From positions 3,093,501 through 3,157,500 of the forward strand of contig NZ_CP054840.1 in the NCBI RefSeq assembly GCF_013363755.1: DNA of 64,000 nt, written 5' to 3'. Position numbers and translations under genes: made by a program. Below, piece after piece: positions 1 through 9,059 of the stretch. The notes under the pieces are model-generated. The model had not been told where the DNA came from and searched no databases. It saw nothing but the letters and a program-made list of their open reading frames with translations. The first letter of the stretch is position 1, and each line of letters starts with the position of its first letter. The DNA comes from Comamonas antarctica (GTDB lineage Bacteria > Pseudomonadota > Gammaproteobacteria > Burkholderiales > Burkholderiaceae_C).

Positions 1-90
1 ACCGTGCTGGCGCCAGGGACGAAACGCGCGTCGCGGACGCCGCGGCGCAGAATTTCCGGCGTTCATCCGCGCCCCCCGAGGAGGCCTGCC

Positions 91-375
91 ATGCCCGCCT
101 GGTTTCTTTTGAGCGCCCCGGCGCTGGCCCTGCTGCTGGCGGCCGCTGCGGCCGAAGCCACGGGTACCCGGGCACCGGGCGCAGGCCCGGCGCCGCATGC
201 CGCGCCCACGGCACGCACCAGCCGGCGCAAGCCGCGCATCGTCCATCTGCCCAGCCCTTCGGAAGAAAGCACGGCGCAGCGCGACCGGCGCCTGGCGCGC
301 GAATGCCGCGGCCTGCCCAATGCCGGCGCATGCCTGGGGCGTGCAGGGGCGCATTCCGCGGCCGGGCGCCAGTGA
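91..375 (+). CDS. small exported protein of unknown function
   Basis: The product is 94 residues. It starts at an ATG with a strong Shine-Dalgarno (AGGAGG at 79-84, six bases upstream). The first 25 residues look like a Sec signal peptide: MPAW, then a leucine/alanine core ending AAAAAEA. The mature part is basic and Pro/Ala-rich, with two cysteines in the motif ECRGLPNAGACLG that could form a disulfide. No enzymatic domain is visible. It lies about 90 bases upstream of the pilin genes on the same strand, so it may be part of their transcription unit, but a pilus role is only inferred. The first 90 bases of the window hold no gene I can support. Confidence 0.6.
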   Translation: MPAWFLLSAPALALLLAAAAAEATGTRAPGAGPAPHAAPTARTSRRKPRIVHLPSPSEESTAQRDRRLARECRGLPNAGACLGRAGAHSAAGRQ

Positions 376-464
376 CGACCGGGCAGCGTTCCGCTGGTCG
401 GGCGCATCCTGCCGCCTGTCGGCCTTTTCTGGCTCCGACCCGGGATCTGTGCTCAAGTCCAGGC

Positions 465-1040
465 ATGAAGCTTCGATCCTCCCGCTTCGCAGACCTGGGC
501 ACACAGCGTGCATCCGGCCTGACGCTGGTCGAGGTCCTTGTGACTCTGGCCATCGTCGCGCTGCTGATGACGCTGGCCGTGCCCTCCTTCAAGCCCATGC
601 TCGACCGCTGGCGCGTGAAGCAGAGCGTGGGCGCGCTCACCGACACCATCCGCCTGGCGCGCTCCGAGGCCATCAAGCGCGGCGGCAATGTGGTGATCCA
701 GAAGCTGCCCAACGACACCGATGGCTGCACGCTCGCGGCCGCGGCCGGCGAGTGGGGCTGCGGCTGGCGCGTGTTCGTCGACAGCGACGGCAGCGGCAGC
801 TACACCACCGGCGACGTGATACTGCAGACGGCCCAGGTACCGGGCGGCATCCAGGTCCGGCATGTCGTCAGCGTGGCGGCCATCGGGGTCGACCGCTGGG
901 GCAAGATGGACGGACTCAACGCCAAGAGCTTCACGATCTTCCCTGCGCCCGACGGCACCGCCTCCCCGGCCACGCGCACGCTGTGCATCTCGGCCGGTGG
1001 ACGCATCCACGACGAGGAGGGTGCGACATGCCCCGGCTGA
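465..1040 (+). CDS. fimT: GspH/FimT-family minor pseudopilin
   Basis: The product is 191 residues and opens the pilus gene cluster. The type III prepilin signal is clear: a short basic leader ending ASG, followed by LTLVEVLVTLAIVALL. This gives cleavage after Gly and a Glu at mature position 5, followed by the hydrophobic assembly helix. The C-terminal part is a GspH-type beta domain with a cysteine pair (DGCTL / WGCGW) and a late Cys pair. FimT/GspH proteins are inner-membrane minor pilins thought to initiate type IV pilus assembly, and some bind DNA. I chose the ATG that leaves a short leader. The gene overlaps pilV by 13 bases, indicating one operon. Confidence 0.85.
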   Translation: MKLRSSRFADLGTQRASGLTLVEVLVTLAIVALLMTLAVPSFKPMLDRWRVKQSVGALTDTIRLARSEAIKRGGNVVIQKLPNDTDGCTLAAAAGEWGCGWRVFVDSDGSGSYTTGDVILQTAQVPGGIQVRHVVSVAAIGVDRWGKMDGLNAKSFTIFPAPDGTASPATRTLCISAGGRIHDEEGATCPG

Positions 1041-1666
1041 AGCAGCAAGGCATCACGCTGGTCGAGTCGCTGGTGGCGATCGTCGTGATGGCGCTGGGCG
1101 TGCTGGGCATACTGGGCGTGCAGATGCGCACGCTGGCCGACACCCAGACCAGCGTGCGCCGCGCCCAGGCAGTGCGGCTGATCGAGGACCTGAGCGAACG
1201 CATCCGCGCCAATCCCGGCGGCCTGTCGCAGCTGGCCAGCTATGTCATGGACCAGCCGGCGCCCGCCGCGCCGCCCACGGCCCAGGACGTGGCGGCACTG
1301 CAGACCTTGCAAACCACCTGCAGCACGAATGCCTGCACCAGTGGCCAGCTGGTCACGCGCGACCGCGCGCTGTGGCTGGCCACGGTGCAGCAGAGTCTGC
1401 CGCTGGGAAATGCACGGGTGTTTGTGGTGGACAGTGAAAACGTCGCCGTCGACCGGCGCCAGCTGGGCGTCATGATCAGCTGGCGCGAGAACGAGCGCGC
1501 CATGGACGACAGCAGCTACACCGCCGCGCTCCAGTCGCCCGACAGCACGGCCAGCGGCGTGGGCTGCCCCACGGGCCGCAGCTGCCACCTGCAGTACATC
1601 CAGCCCGGCGCGCGCTGCATTCCCTATGGCGCCTCGGGCACGGCCCAGGTCATGTGCCCGGATTGA
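1028..1666 (+). CDS. pilV: type IV pilus minor pilin PilV
   Basis: The product is 212 residues. The leader MPRLKQQG is followed by ITLVESLVAIVVMALGVLGI, the classic prepilin peptidase site with Glu5 and a hydrophobic helix. The helix continues into the PilV-type stretch LGVQMRTLADTQTSVRRAQA. Two cysteines near residues 98-103 and a C-terminal cysteine cluster fit disulfide-stabilised PilV proteins. PilV works with PilW, PilX, FimT/FimU and PilY1 as a priming complex for type IV pilus extension. The start overlaps the upstream fimT gene, and pilW begins four bases after the stop, so translation is probably coupled. Confidence 0.85.
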   Translation: MPRLKQQGITLVESLVAIVVMALGVLGILGVQMRTLADTQTSVRRAQAVRLIEDLSERIRANPGGLSQLASYVMDQPAPAAPPTAQDVAALQTLQTTCSTNACTSGQLVTRDRALWLATVQQSLPLGNARVFVVDSENVAVDRRQLGVMISWRENERAMDDSSYTAALQSPDSTASGVGCPTGRSCHLQYIQPGARCIPYGASGTAQVMCPD

Positions 1667-1670
1667 CGCC

Positions 1671-2516
1671 ATGCGCCGCCCTTCTTCGCCCTCCCCGATG
1701 CGTGGCCAGCGCGGCCTGACCCTGGTCGAGCTGCTGGTCGGACTGGCCATCGGCCTGATGACCATTGCCGTGGCCATAGGCACGCTGGTCATCTCGCGCC
1801 AGGTCTCGGGCTCGGTCAGCGAGGCAAGCCAGTTGCAGCAGCAGGCCGCGCAGGCGTTCCGCAGCATCGGCCAGCAGGCGCGCCAGGCTGGCTCGCTGCG
1901 CCTGAACCTCGCCTATGCCAAGGACAGCAGCCAGAGCGTGGACCTGGCCGACCCGGTGGCGTTCGAAGTACCGACCGGCGTGACGACCGTGGGCGGCGTG
2001 GATACCGCCGCCGGCAGCCAGGACCAGCTCACGCTGGCCTACCAGGACTACACCGAAGAGCTGGTCGGCAGCAGTACCGCGCAGTCCCAGTTCCGTGATT
2101 GCCTGGGCCAGGCCGGCGCGGGCACGCCCAGCGTCGTGCGCAGCGGCTACTCGCTCGACAAGCCGTCCGGCGCCACCCGCGGCGAACTCGACTGCCGCGG
2201 CAGCGCCGGCAGCGCCCAGCCGATCATCGAGAACGTCGCGGACTTCCGCGTGCGCTTCCTTCTGCAGGGCGGCGACTTCGGCAACCCGACCATGCGCTAC
2301 CGCACCGCCGGCACGCTGGCGGCCGCGGACTGGCCGCATGTGCAGGCCATCGAGGTCTGCCTCGAGATGGAAGGCAACGAGAACCTGCCGGCCACCACCG
2401 TGCCCTACCTGAACTGCGCCAACCAGAGCGTGGTGCGCGGCCAGAAGCTGCGCATGGTGCTGCGCAACACCTACCAGATCCGCAGCCAGGGCCGGCCCAC
2501 CGGGGTCACGCCATGA
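1671..2516 (+). CDS. pilW: type IV pilus minor pilin PilW
   Basis: The product is 281 residues. After a 14-residue basic leader, the site RG|LTLVELLVGLAIGLMTIA carries the consensus Gly, Glu5 and hydrophobic helix of a type IV prepilin. The long C-terminal region includes the motif VVRGQKLRMVLRNTYQIR, which resembles the end of PilW proteins (inference from family memory). PilW is a minor pilin of the PilVWXY1 priming subcomplex in the inner membrane. The start codon follows pilV by four bases. The stop overlaps the pilX start as ATGA, so the pair is translationally coupled. Confidence 0.85.
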   Translation: MRRPSSPSPMRGQRGLTLVELLVGLAIGLMTIAVAIGTLVISRQVSGSVSEASQLQQQAAQAFRSIGQQARQAGSLRLNLAYAKDSSQSVDLADPVAFEVPTGVTTVGGVDTAAGSQDQLTLAYQDYTEELVGSSTAQSQFRDCLGQAGAGTPSVVRSGYSLDKPSGATRGELDCRGSAGSAQPIIENVADFRVRFLLQGGDFGNPTMRYRTAGTLAAADWPHVQAIEVCLEMEGNENLPATTVPYLNCANQSVVRGQKLRMVLRNTYQIRSQGRPTGVTP

Positions 2517-3220
2517 GCGCTTCACGCCAGCGCCAGCGCGGCCTGTCCCTCTTGATCGTCATCGTCATCGTCATGCTGACGATGCTGATGGCGGTGTGGG
2601 GCGCGCGCACGGCGCTGTTCAACGAGCTGATCGTCGGCAACGATGCCGACTACCAGCGCAGCTTCGAGGCCGCGCAGGCCATGCTGCAGGACGCCGAACT
2701 CGACATCCTGGGGCAGACCGCCGACGGCAGCGCCTGCCAGCCGAGCAGCAGCGACGGCAAGATCTGCCGGCGCACCGCCAGCGCGTGGTTCGTCGTCGAG
2801 GAAAAGGATGTCGTGAGCCTGCTGTCGACGCTCGAATCCCAGTCCCCCGTGCCCTGCCTGCAGGGCATCTGCGCCAAGCGCACCGGCAAGCAGGATTTCT
2901 GGAACGATGCGACGCTGCTGGGGCAGATGCGCAACGTCGGCGCGCGCTACGGCGAGTTCACCGGCGCGCGCAAGGCCGCCGGCAGCAATCCCATCCTGCA
3001 GGCCACGGCCGCGGGCCAGGGCGCGTGGTACTGGGTCGAGGTCATGCCCTACGCCACCAGCAGCACCGGCCTGATCACCAATTCGGGCGCCGCCGCCAAG
3101 CTCGAGCTCAACCTCAATCCCGCCGTCGTCTACCGCATCACCGCCGTGGCCCAGGGCCTCAAGGACAGCACCCAGGTAGTGCTGCAGTCGACGCTGGCAC
3201 GGCAGAAACTCAAGGACTGA
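2513..3220 (+). CDS. pilX: type IV pilus minor pilin PilX
   Basis: The product is 235 residues. The leader ends QRG and is followed by LSLLIVIVIVMLTMLMAVWG. As in other PilX proteins, the mature N-terminus lacks the Glu5 found in other pilins. The next segment (ARTALFNELIVGNDADYQRS.FEAAQAML) matches the PilX N-terminal pattern, with a conserved E/A-rich helix after the membrane part. Cysteines near residues 74-84 and 120-125 may form disulfides. PilX is a minor pilin of the pilus tip complex. It overlaps pilW by four bases and precedes pilY1 by ten. Confidence 0.85.
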   Translation: MSASRQRQRGLSLLIVIVIVMLTMLMAVWGARTALFNELIVGNDADYQRSFEAAQAMLQDAELDILGQTADGSACQPSSSDGKICRRTASAWFVVEEKDVVSLLSTLESQSPVPCLQGICAKRTGKQDFWNDATLLGQMRNVGARYGEFTGARKAAGSNPILQATAAGQGAWYWVEVMPYATSSTGLITNSGAAAKLELNLNPAVVYRITAVAQGLKDSTQVVLQSTLARQKLKD

Positions 3221-3230
3221 CGGAGCGCAT

Positions 3231-6200
3231 ATGTCCAGGATCTCCGCCTTTTTCGGCGCGCTCGTGCTGGTGGCTGCCGCCGGCTTGCTGCCAGCCACGC
3301 CCGCGCAGGCCGCGCAGTACAGCCTGGTGCAGTATCCGGCCGGCACCGCCAGCCGCGAGCCCGCGCCCAACGTCATCGTGTCGGTCGATGACTCGGGCAG
3401 CATGGGCACCTCGGGCATCAACACGCTCAAGGCCGCGCTGCGCCAGACCTTTTCGTCGGAAAACGTGGCCGATGGCTTGATCCGCCTGAGCTGGCAGTCG
3501 ATGAACAGCAGCTGCAACACCATCCCGCTCAACACCACCGCCTGCAAGAACAGCCTGAAGATCCTGCAGGGCACGCACCGCAGCAACTTCCTGAGCTGGG
3601 TCGAGACGCTCACGCCGTCGGGCGGCACGCCCTCGCACCGCATGGTCAGGAATGCCGGCGACTACCTCAAGCGCACCGACCTGGGCGTCAACAGCCCCTG
3701 GGCCGCCGACCCCGGCACGCGCGAGGCACCGGTGATCAGCTGCCGGCGCTCGTACCACATCTTCATGACCGACGGCGCCTGGAACAGCGGCACCTCGAAC
3801 ACCTCGCAGCACGTCGATGCCGACCGCGATCTGGCCGCCTACCAGGCCATCAACAACATCGGCAATCTCGACAACACGCGCACCACGCTGGGCGACGGCG
3901 TGACGGTCTACGACCCCACGGCTGCGACCTCGCGGCTCTACAAGGATGACTGGGGTTTCAACACCACCGTCACCTACGAACGCGTCTGTCAGCTGCTGAT
4001 CTTCTGCCAGGACGTGGCGCGCACCACCTACGGCCTCAATACCCTGTCGGACCTGGCCTTCCATTACTGGGCCACCGACCTGCAGCCGGGCATTGCCAAC
4101 GAGATCCGCCCGCTGATCAAGAAAAGCGGCGACGAAACCTTCACCTCGGGTTCGGGCAGCAGCCTGCGCACCACCACGCTGCCGCAGTTCTGGAATCCGA
4201 GGAACAACCCGGCCACCTGGCAGCACATGACCACCTACACCATCGGCTTCGGCTCGGGTGCCTCGGCCTGGACCGGCAGCCCGACCTTCGATGGCGATAC
4301 CTATGCCGGCGAACTCAACCGGCTGATCACCGGCGACATCGCCTGGCCCACGCCACTGTGCGGCACCGGCAACACCGGGCTGGGCAACAATGCCTGCGAC
4401 GGCAGCACCGGCTACTCCGCCACCGCCAAGGACAACAACCGGCGCATCGAGCTGTGGCATGCGGCGCTCAACGGCCGCGGCAAGTTCACGCCCGCGCCCA
4501 CCGCCGACGACCTGACGCGGGCCTTCCAGGAAATCGTCGGCACCATCGTCGAGGACACCTCCACGCCCGTCACCAGTTTCACCAGCGCTTCCTCCTCGGT
4601 CACGCGCACCGGCACCTCGCAGTATTCGTCGGGCTACAACGCGGCCGGCTGGACGGGCTATGTGCGTTCCGACACGCTGGCCCAGGACTCGGCCGCCGCC
4701 ACCCCCAACCCCGGCTGGGGCCTCAAAACCAACACCGGCACCGGCCTCACCACCGCCGACAAGCTTGACGCCCTGAGCGCCAGCGACATCGCCAACCGGC
4801 TGATCCTCACCACGGCGACGGCCACGCTCACCAACGCCGCGGAAGCCCCGGTGGCATTCAGCTTTGCCAACCTGGGCACCACGCAGAAAGCCGCGCTCAA
4901 GCAGACCGTCCTCGAAAGCGACACCACCACGGCCGCGCGCGTGAACTACCTGCGCGGCGACCGCAGCCTCGAGAGCGGCGGCACCGTGCGCACGCGCAAC
5001 TCGCGCCAGGGCGATATCGTCAACTCGGCGCTCTGGTATGTGGGCGCGCCCGTCAGCAATTATTCCTTCGACAACTACCGCGTCTTTGCAGCCGCGCAAG
5101 CCGCGCGGCTGCCCATGGTCTATGTGGGCGGCAACGACGGCATGCTGCACGGGTTTTCCGCCGTCAATGGCGCCGAGCGCATCGCGTATGTCCCCAAGGG
5201 CGTCATCGCCAACCTCAAGGACCTGGCATCCACGAGCTATACCCACCGCTACTACGTCGACGGCTCGCCGTTCAGCGGCGATGTGAACCTGGGCAACAGC
5301 AGCACGCCCAACTGGCGCACGCTGCTGGTGGGCACGCTGGGCGCGGGCGGCAGAGGCTACTTCGTGCTGGACATCACCAACCCGGGCAGCACCGCCACCG
5401 GCTCCACGGCCATCGCCAGCAATTTCGCCGCCAGCAATGCGGCCAGCCTGGTGCTCATGGACAAGACCGCGGCCCCCGGCGACACCGCCGTGGGCGATGC
5501 CGCCGATATCGGCCATGTCTTCGCGGCGCCGATCGTCGACGACAACAACCCGCAGAAATCCAGCCAGATCGTGCGCCTGAACAACAACCGCTGGGCGGTG
5601 GTCATGGGCAATGGCTACAACAGCGCCAACGAACGCCCGGTGCTGCTGCTCCAGTACCTCGACGGCGCGCGCGAACTGAAGACCCTGGTGGCCGCAAACT
5701 CCGGCACCAATGCCACCAGCAACGGCCTGTCGGCGCCGCGTTTGGTGGACATCGACGGCAACGGCACGCCCGACGTCGTCTATGCGGGCGACCTGCGCGG
5801 CAACCTGTGGAAGTTCGATATCGGCGCGGCCGATGCCGCCGCCTGGAACGTGGCGTTCAGCGGCCGCCCGTTCTACACGGCCGTGTACACCTCGGGCAAC
5901 GCCAGCAGCGCGCAGCCGATCACCGCCGCGCCCATCGTGCGCGCCAACGACCGCGGCGCCACGGGCTTGATGGTGGCCTTCGGCACGGGGCGCAACATCA
6001 CCGAGGGCGACCGCACCGACGTGTCGGTGCAGAGCATCTACTCGCTGCTCGACAGCACGGTCTACCGCATCGTTTCCGGCCGGGTCGCGGTCGACACCAC
6101 CAACGGCCAGCCCCAGCCCATCGGCACGGGCCTGGGCAGCCTGCAGCAGCAGACCGTGTCGCTCACGGCCATCGCCGGCACCGACCGCACCTTCTACACC

Positions 6201-6647
6201 GTCAGCCAGAACACCGTGGCCTTCACCGGCAGCAGCGCGCGCAAGGGCTGGTACCTGAACCTGCCCGAGGCGGGCGAACGCCTGCTCGGCGAAATGTCGT
6301 TCTTCGACGGCAGCAACATCCTCGAGGTGCTGACCGAGGTGCCGGGCTCGGGCAGCAGCGTGCTCGAGGAGAGCTGCTCGCCGGCATCGACGCTGCCCAG
6401 GCGCTTTCGCACCTTCCTGAACATCATGGACGGCCGCAAGCCCACGGTGCAGCTCATCGACACCAATGGCGACGGTGTCTACAGCATCACCGGCGACAGC
6501 GGTGCCTCGCGCATGACCGCGTCGATCAAGGAAAGCAAGGTCAGCAACCGCAGCCAGGAAATCCGCACCGGCTCGGACGGCGTGGTCGACCGGTTTGCCA
6601 AGATGCCCGAGCAGCCGCTGCGCCCCAGCTGGCGCCAGTTGCGCTGA
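3231..6647 (+). CDS. pilY1: type IV pilus tip adhesin/assembly factor PilY1
   Basis: The product is 1138 residues, a normal length for PilY1. It has a Sec signal peptide (cleavage near AQA at 25-27). A von Willebrand A-like region follows, with a MIDAS motif DDSGSM near residues 53-58. The C-terminal half is the PilY1 beta-propeller, recognisable from LVGTLGAGGRGYFVLDITNP and from a calcium-binding-type loop DIDGNGTPDVVYAGD near residue 840. A second Asp-rich loop (DTNGDGVYSITGD) lies near residue 1076. PilY1 sits at the pilus tip with the minor pilins and controls pilus extension, adhesion and surface sensing. It is the fifth gene of the operon. No frameshift is seen. Confidence 0.9.
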   Translation: MSRISAFFGALVLVAAAGLLPATPAQAAQYSLVQYPAGTASREPAPNVIVSVDDSGSMGTSGINTLKAALRQTFSSENVADGLIRLSWQSMNSSCNTIPLNTTACKNSLKILQGTHRSNFLSWVETLTPSGGTPSHRMVRNAGDYLKRTDLGVNSPWAADPGTREAPVISCRRSYHIFMTDGAWNSGTSNTSQHVDADRDLAAYQAINNIGNLDNTRTTLGDGVTVYDPTAATSRLYKDDWGFNTTVTYERVCQLLIFCQDVARTTYGLNTLSDLAFHYWATDLQPGIANEIRPLIKKSGDETFTSGSGSSLRTTTLPQFWNPRNNPATWQHMTTYTIGFGSGASAWTGSPTFDGDTYAGELNRLITGDIAWPTPLCGTGNTGLGNNACDGSTGYSATAKDNNRRIELWHAALNGRGKFTPAPTADDLTRAFQEIVGTIVEDTSTPVTSFTSASSSVTRTGTSQYSSGYNAAGWTGYVRSDTLAQDSAAATPNPGWGLKTNTGTGLTTADKLDALSASDIANRLILTTATATLTNAAEAPVAFSFANLGTTQKAALKQTVLESDTTTAARVNYLRGDRSLESGGTVRTRNSRQGDIVNSALWYVGAPVSNYSFDNYRVFAAAQAARLPMVYVGGNDGMLHGFSAVNGAERIAYVPKGVIANLKDLASTSYTHRYYVDGSPFSGDVNLGNSSTPNWRTLLVGTLGAGGRGYFVLDITNPGSTATGSTAIASNFAASNAASLVLMDKTAAPGDTAVGDAADIGHVFAAPIVDDNNPQKSSQIVRLNNNRWAVVMGNGYNSANERPVLLLQYLDGARELKTLVAANSGTNATSNGLSAPRLVDIDGNGTPDVVYAGDLRGNLWKFDIGAADAAAWNVAFSGRPFYTAVYTSGNASSAQPITAAPIVRANDRGATGLMVAFGTGRNITEGDRTDVSVQSIYSLLDSTVYRIVSGRVAVDTTNGQPQPIGTGLGSLQQQTVSLTAIAGTDRTFYTVSQNTVAFTGSSARKGWYLNLPEAGERLLGEMSFFDGSNILEVLTEVPGSGSSVLEESCSPASTLPRRFRTFLNIMDGRKPTVQLIDTNGDGVYSITGDSGASRMTASIKESKVSNRSQEIRTGSDGVVDRFAKMPEQPLRPSWRQLR

Positions 6648-6677
6648 ACGCACCCTCCCCTTTGAAGGCCAAGCACC

Positions 6678-7106
6678 ATGCCCCCATCCTCCCAACGCGG
6701 CTTCACCCTGATCGAGATCATGATCACCGTGGCGATCGTCGGCATCCTGTCGGCCGTGGCTATTCCCAGCTACCAGGAATACATACGCCGCGGCGCGCGC
6801 GCCGAAGCCCGCGCCGGGCTGCTGCAGGCGGCGCAGTGGATGGAACGCGCGGCCACCGTCACCGGGGTCTATCCCACAGCCGCCAGCAATGGCGCCAACT
6901 TCTTTCCCACGGGACTGGGCACGGTGCCATCCAACCGCTACGCCATCACGCTGGCGAGCACCGCCACGACGTTCACGCTGACGGCCACGCCGCAGAACGC
7001 CCAGCTCGGCGACAAATGCGGGGCCTTCACGCTCACCCACAACGGCATCCGCAGCAACACCAGCCTGGCCAGCGGCACCACCTCGGCCGACTGCTGGAAC
7101 CGCTGA
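6678..7106 (+). CDS. pilE: type IV pilin-like protein PilE
   Basis: The product is 142 residues. The leader MPPSSQRG is followed by [20 protein letters not shown], a canonical prepilin cleavage site with Phe1, Glu5 and the alpha1 helix. The sequence then continues [20 protein letters not shown], the PilE-type minor pilin pattern. Two cysteines near the C-terminus (GDKCGAFTL and SADCWNR) would make the D-region disulfide loop. Proteins of this type, encoded next to pilY1, belong to the minor pilin set rather than being the major pilin. It is the last pilus gene; ribD starts 33 bases after its stop. Confidence 0.85.
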   Translation: MPPSSQRGFTLIEIMITVAIVGILSAVAIPSYQEYIRRGARAEARAGLLQAAQWMERAATVTGVYPTAASNGANFFPTGLGTVPSNRYAITLASTATTFTLTATPQNAQLGDKCGAFTLTHNGIRSNTSLASGTTSADCWNR

Positions 7107-7139
7107 CGCGGCGATCTTCTGCGCTAGGATGGCGGCCAC

Positions 7140-8249
7140 ATGACGGCCACACCTGACTTTATGCAACGCGCGCTGGCGCAAGCCGCCCAGGCGCTTTTCC
7201 TGAGCAACCCCAATCCACGCGTCGGCTGCGTGATCGTCGCGCCCGACGGCCGCACCCTGCTTGGCGAGGGCCACACCCAGCAGGTCGGCGGCGCGCATGC
7301 CGAAGTGATGGCGCTGCGCGATGCCGCGGCCCGCGGCAACGATGTGCGCGGCGCCACCGCCTATGTCACGCTCGAGCCCTGCGCCCACCAGGGCCGCACC
7401 GGCCCCTGCTGCGATGCGCTGGTGGCCGCCGGCATCGGCCGCGTCGTGGCCTCGCTGGAAGATCCCAATCCGCTGGTCGCAGGCGAGGGCTTTGCGCGGC
7501 TGCGCGCCGCCGGCGTGGCCGTGGAGATCGGGCCGGGTGCCGAGGCCGCGCGCGAACTCAACATCGGCTTTTTCAGCCGCATGCAGCGCGGCACACCCTG
7601 GGTGCGCATGAAGGCCGCAGCGTCGCTCGACGGCACCACGGCGCTGGCCAACGGCGAAAGCCAGTGGATCACCTCGCCGCAGGCGCGCGCCGACGGACAT
7701 GCCTGGCGCGCCCAGGCCTGCGCGGTGCTGACCGGCATCGGCACCGTGCTGCAGGACGATCCGCGCCTCGACGTGCGCGATATCGAAACCCCGCGCCAGC
7801 CGCATGTGGTCGTTGTGGACAGCCGGCTGCAGATGCCGCTCGCTGCGCGGCTGTGGATGCCGGGCCGCAGCTGCTTCATCTACACTGCCAGCGACAGCGC
7901 CGCCAAGACCCAGGCCTTGCAGGCGCTGGGCGCGACGGTCATCCATCTGCCCAATGCGCATGGCAAGGTCGATCTGGCCGCGATGCTGCGCGACCTGGGC
8001 CGGCGCGGCCTCAACGAGCTGCATGTCGAGGCCGGCTACCAGCTCAACGGCTCGCTGATGCGCGAACGGCTGGTCGACGAACTGCTGCTGTATCTCGCGC
8101 CCAAGCTGCTGGGCTCGGGCCGCGGCATCTGCCATATCGGCCCGCTCGCGGCGCTGGCCGAGGGGCCGGAACTCGAATTCCACGATGTCGCGCGCGTCGG
8201 CCCGGACCTGCGCGTGCGCGCGCGGCTCGCCCGGCGGCCCGCATTCTGA
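7140..8249 (+). CDS. ribD: bifunctional riboflavin deaminase/reductase RibD
   Basis: The product is 369 residues. RibD carries out the second and third steps of riboflavin synthesis: deamination of the pyrimidine from GTP, then NADPH-dependent reduction of its ribosyl group. The N-terminal deaminase has the zinc motifs HAEVMAL (near residue 52) and PCAHQGRTGPCC (near 80). The C-terminal half, from about residue 150 (PWVRMKAAASLDGTTALANG), is the reductase domain. The length fits the family (about 365-370). The gene follows pilE closely, and ribE lies 34 bases downstream. Neither ribBA nor ribH is adjacent; they must lie elsewhere. Confidence 0.95.
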   Translation: MTATPDFMQRALAQAAQALFLSNPNPRVGCVIVAPDGRTLLGEGHTQQVGGAHAEVMALRDAAARGNDVRGATAYVTLEPCAHQGRTGPCCDALVAAGIGRVVASLEDPNPLVAGEGFARLRAAGVAVEIGPGAEAARELNIGFFSRMQRGTPWVRMKAAASLDGTTALANGESQWITSPQARADGHAWRAQACAVLTGIGTVLQDDPRLDVRDIETPRQPHVVVVDSRLQMPLAARLWMPGRSCFIYTASDSAAKTQALQALGATVIHLPNAHGKVDLAAMLRDLGRRGLNELHVEAGYQLNGSLMRERLVDELLLYLAPKLLGSGRGICHIGPLAALAEGPELEFHDVARVGPDLRVRARLARRPAF

Positions 8250-8283
8250 GCCCTGTCTTTTTCCTCCTGCCACAATCGAACAC

Positions 8284-8913
8284 ATGTTTACTGGAATCAT
8301 CACCGGCATGGGGCGCATTGCCGCCGTGCAGTCGCTTGGCGACACCCCGGCCCACGGCAAGCGCCTGGTCATTGAAACCCCCGCCGGCTATCTCGACGAT
8401 GTCGGCCTGGGCGACAGCATCGCGCTCAATGGCGCCTGCATGACCGTCACCACGTTCGACAAGGCCGCGCAGCGCTTCACCGTCGACATCTCGGCCGAGT
8501 CGCTCGACAAGACCACCGGCCTGGCGCAGACCGGCCCGGTCAACCTCGAAAAAGCCCTGCAGGCCCACGACCGCCTGGGCGGACACCTGGTCAGCGGCCA
8601 CGTGGACGGCCTGGGCCGCGTGACCCACTTCGCGCCGCTGGGCGAAAGCTGGGAACTGCGCATCCTTGCGCCCGCCGACCTGGCGCGCTACGTCGCCTAC
8701 AAGGGCTCGATCACCGTCAATGGCGTGAGCCTCACCGTCAACCAGGTGCGCGACCAGGCCAACGGTTGCGAGCTGAGCATCAACCTCATCCCGCATACCG
8801 TCGAGAACACTGCGCTGGGCGTGCTGGCCGAGGGCTCGCAGGTCAACCTCGAGATCGACCTGATCGCGCGCTATGTCGGCCGCATGATGGACCGGCCCGC
8901 GGCCGCTGCCTGA
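8284..8913 (+). CDS. ribE: riboflavin synthase alpha subunit
   Basis: The product is 209 residues, a normal length for the family. It starts MFTGIITGMG, the invariant opening of riboflavin synthase. It contains two lumazine-binding repeats, with SIALNGACMTVT in the first and SITVNGVSLTVN in the second, and a GHLVSGHVDGLG linker region. It converts two molecules of 6,7-dimethyl-8-ribityllumazine into riboflavin and a pyrimidine. It probably shares a transcript with ribD. The 146 bases after it show no riboswitch-like structure that I can recognise, and the next gene is unrelated. Confidence 0.95.
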   Translation: MFTGIITGMGRIAAVQSLGDTPAHGKRLVIETPAGYLDDVGLGDSIALNGACMTVTTFDKAAQRFTVDISAESLDKTTGLAQTGPVNLEKALQAHDRLGGHLVSGHVDGLGRVTHFAPLGESWELRILAPADLARYVAYKGSITVNGVSLTVNQVRDQANGCELSINLIPHTVENTALGVLAEGSQVNLEIDLIARYVGRMMDRPAAAA

Positions 8914-9059
8914 TAAGGCCCAGACGGCACAGACGGCACGCCGGCGCCCTCGGCAAGCCAGTGTTGTCTTACAAGCGAGGATGGCGACTCCAGCTATACC
9001 TATGTCATCAGGGCGGGTAAGGTATCCGCCCTCTGTCCCACCTCTGCGGCCTTACACAT

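Noticed and set aside
1..66. A possible gene start on the minus strand at 66 running off the left edge
   Set aside because: Only 22 codons are visible, Arg/Pro-rich, with no family signal; cannot be supported.
3210..8372. A very long open frame on the minus strand opposite pilY1, pilE, ribD and ribE
   Set aside because: It is antisense to several well recognised genes, has no domain, and has the His/Gln/Arg-rich composition of a mirror frame in GC-rich DNA.
8914..9059. Possible FMN riboswitch or other leader near the riboflavin genes
   Set aside because: The conserved stems of the FMN riboswitch are not found here or before ribD.
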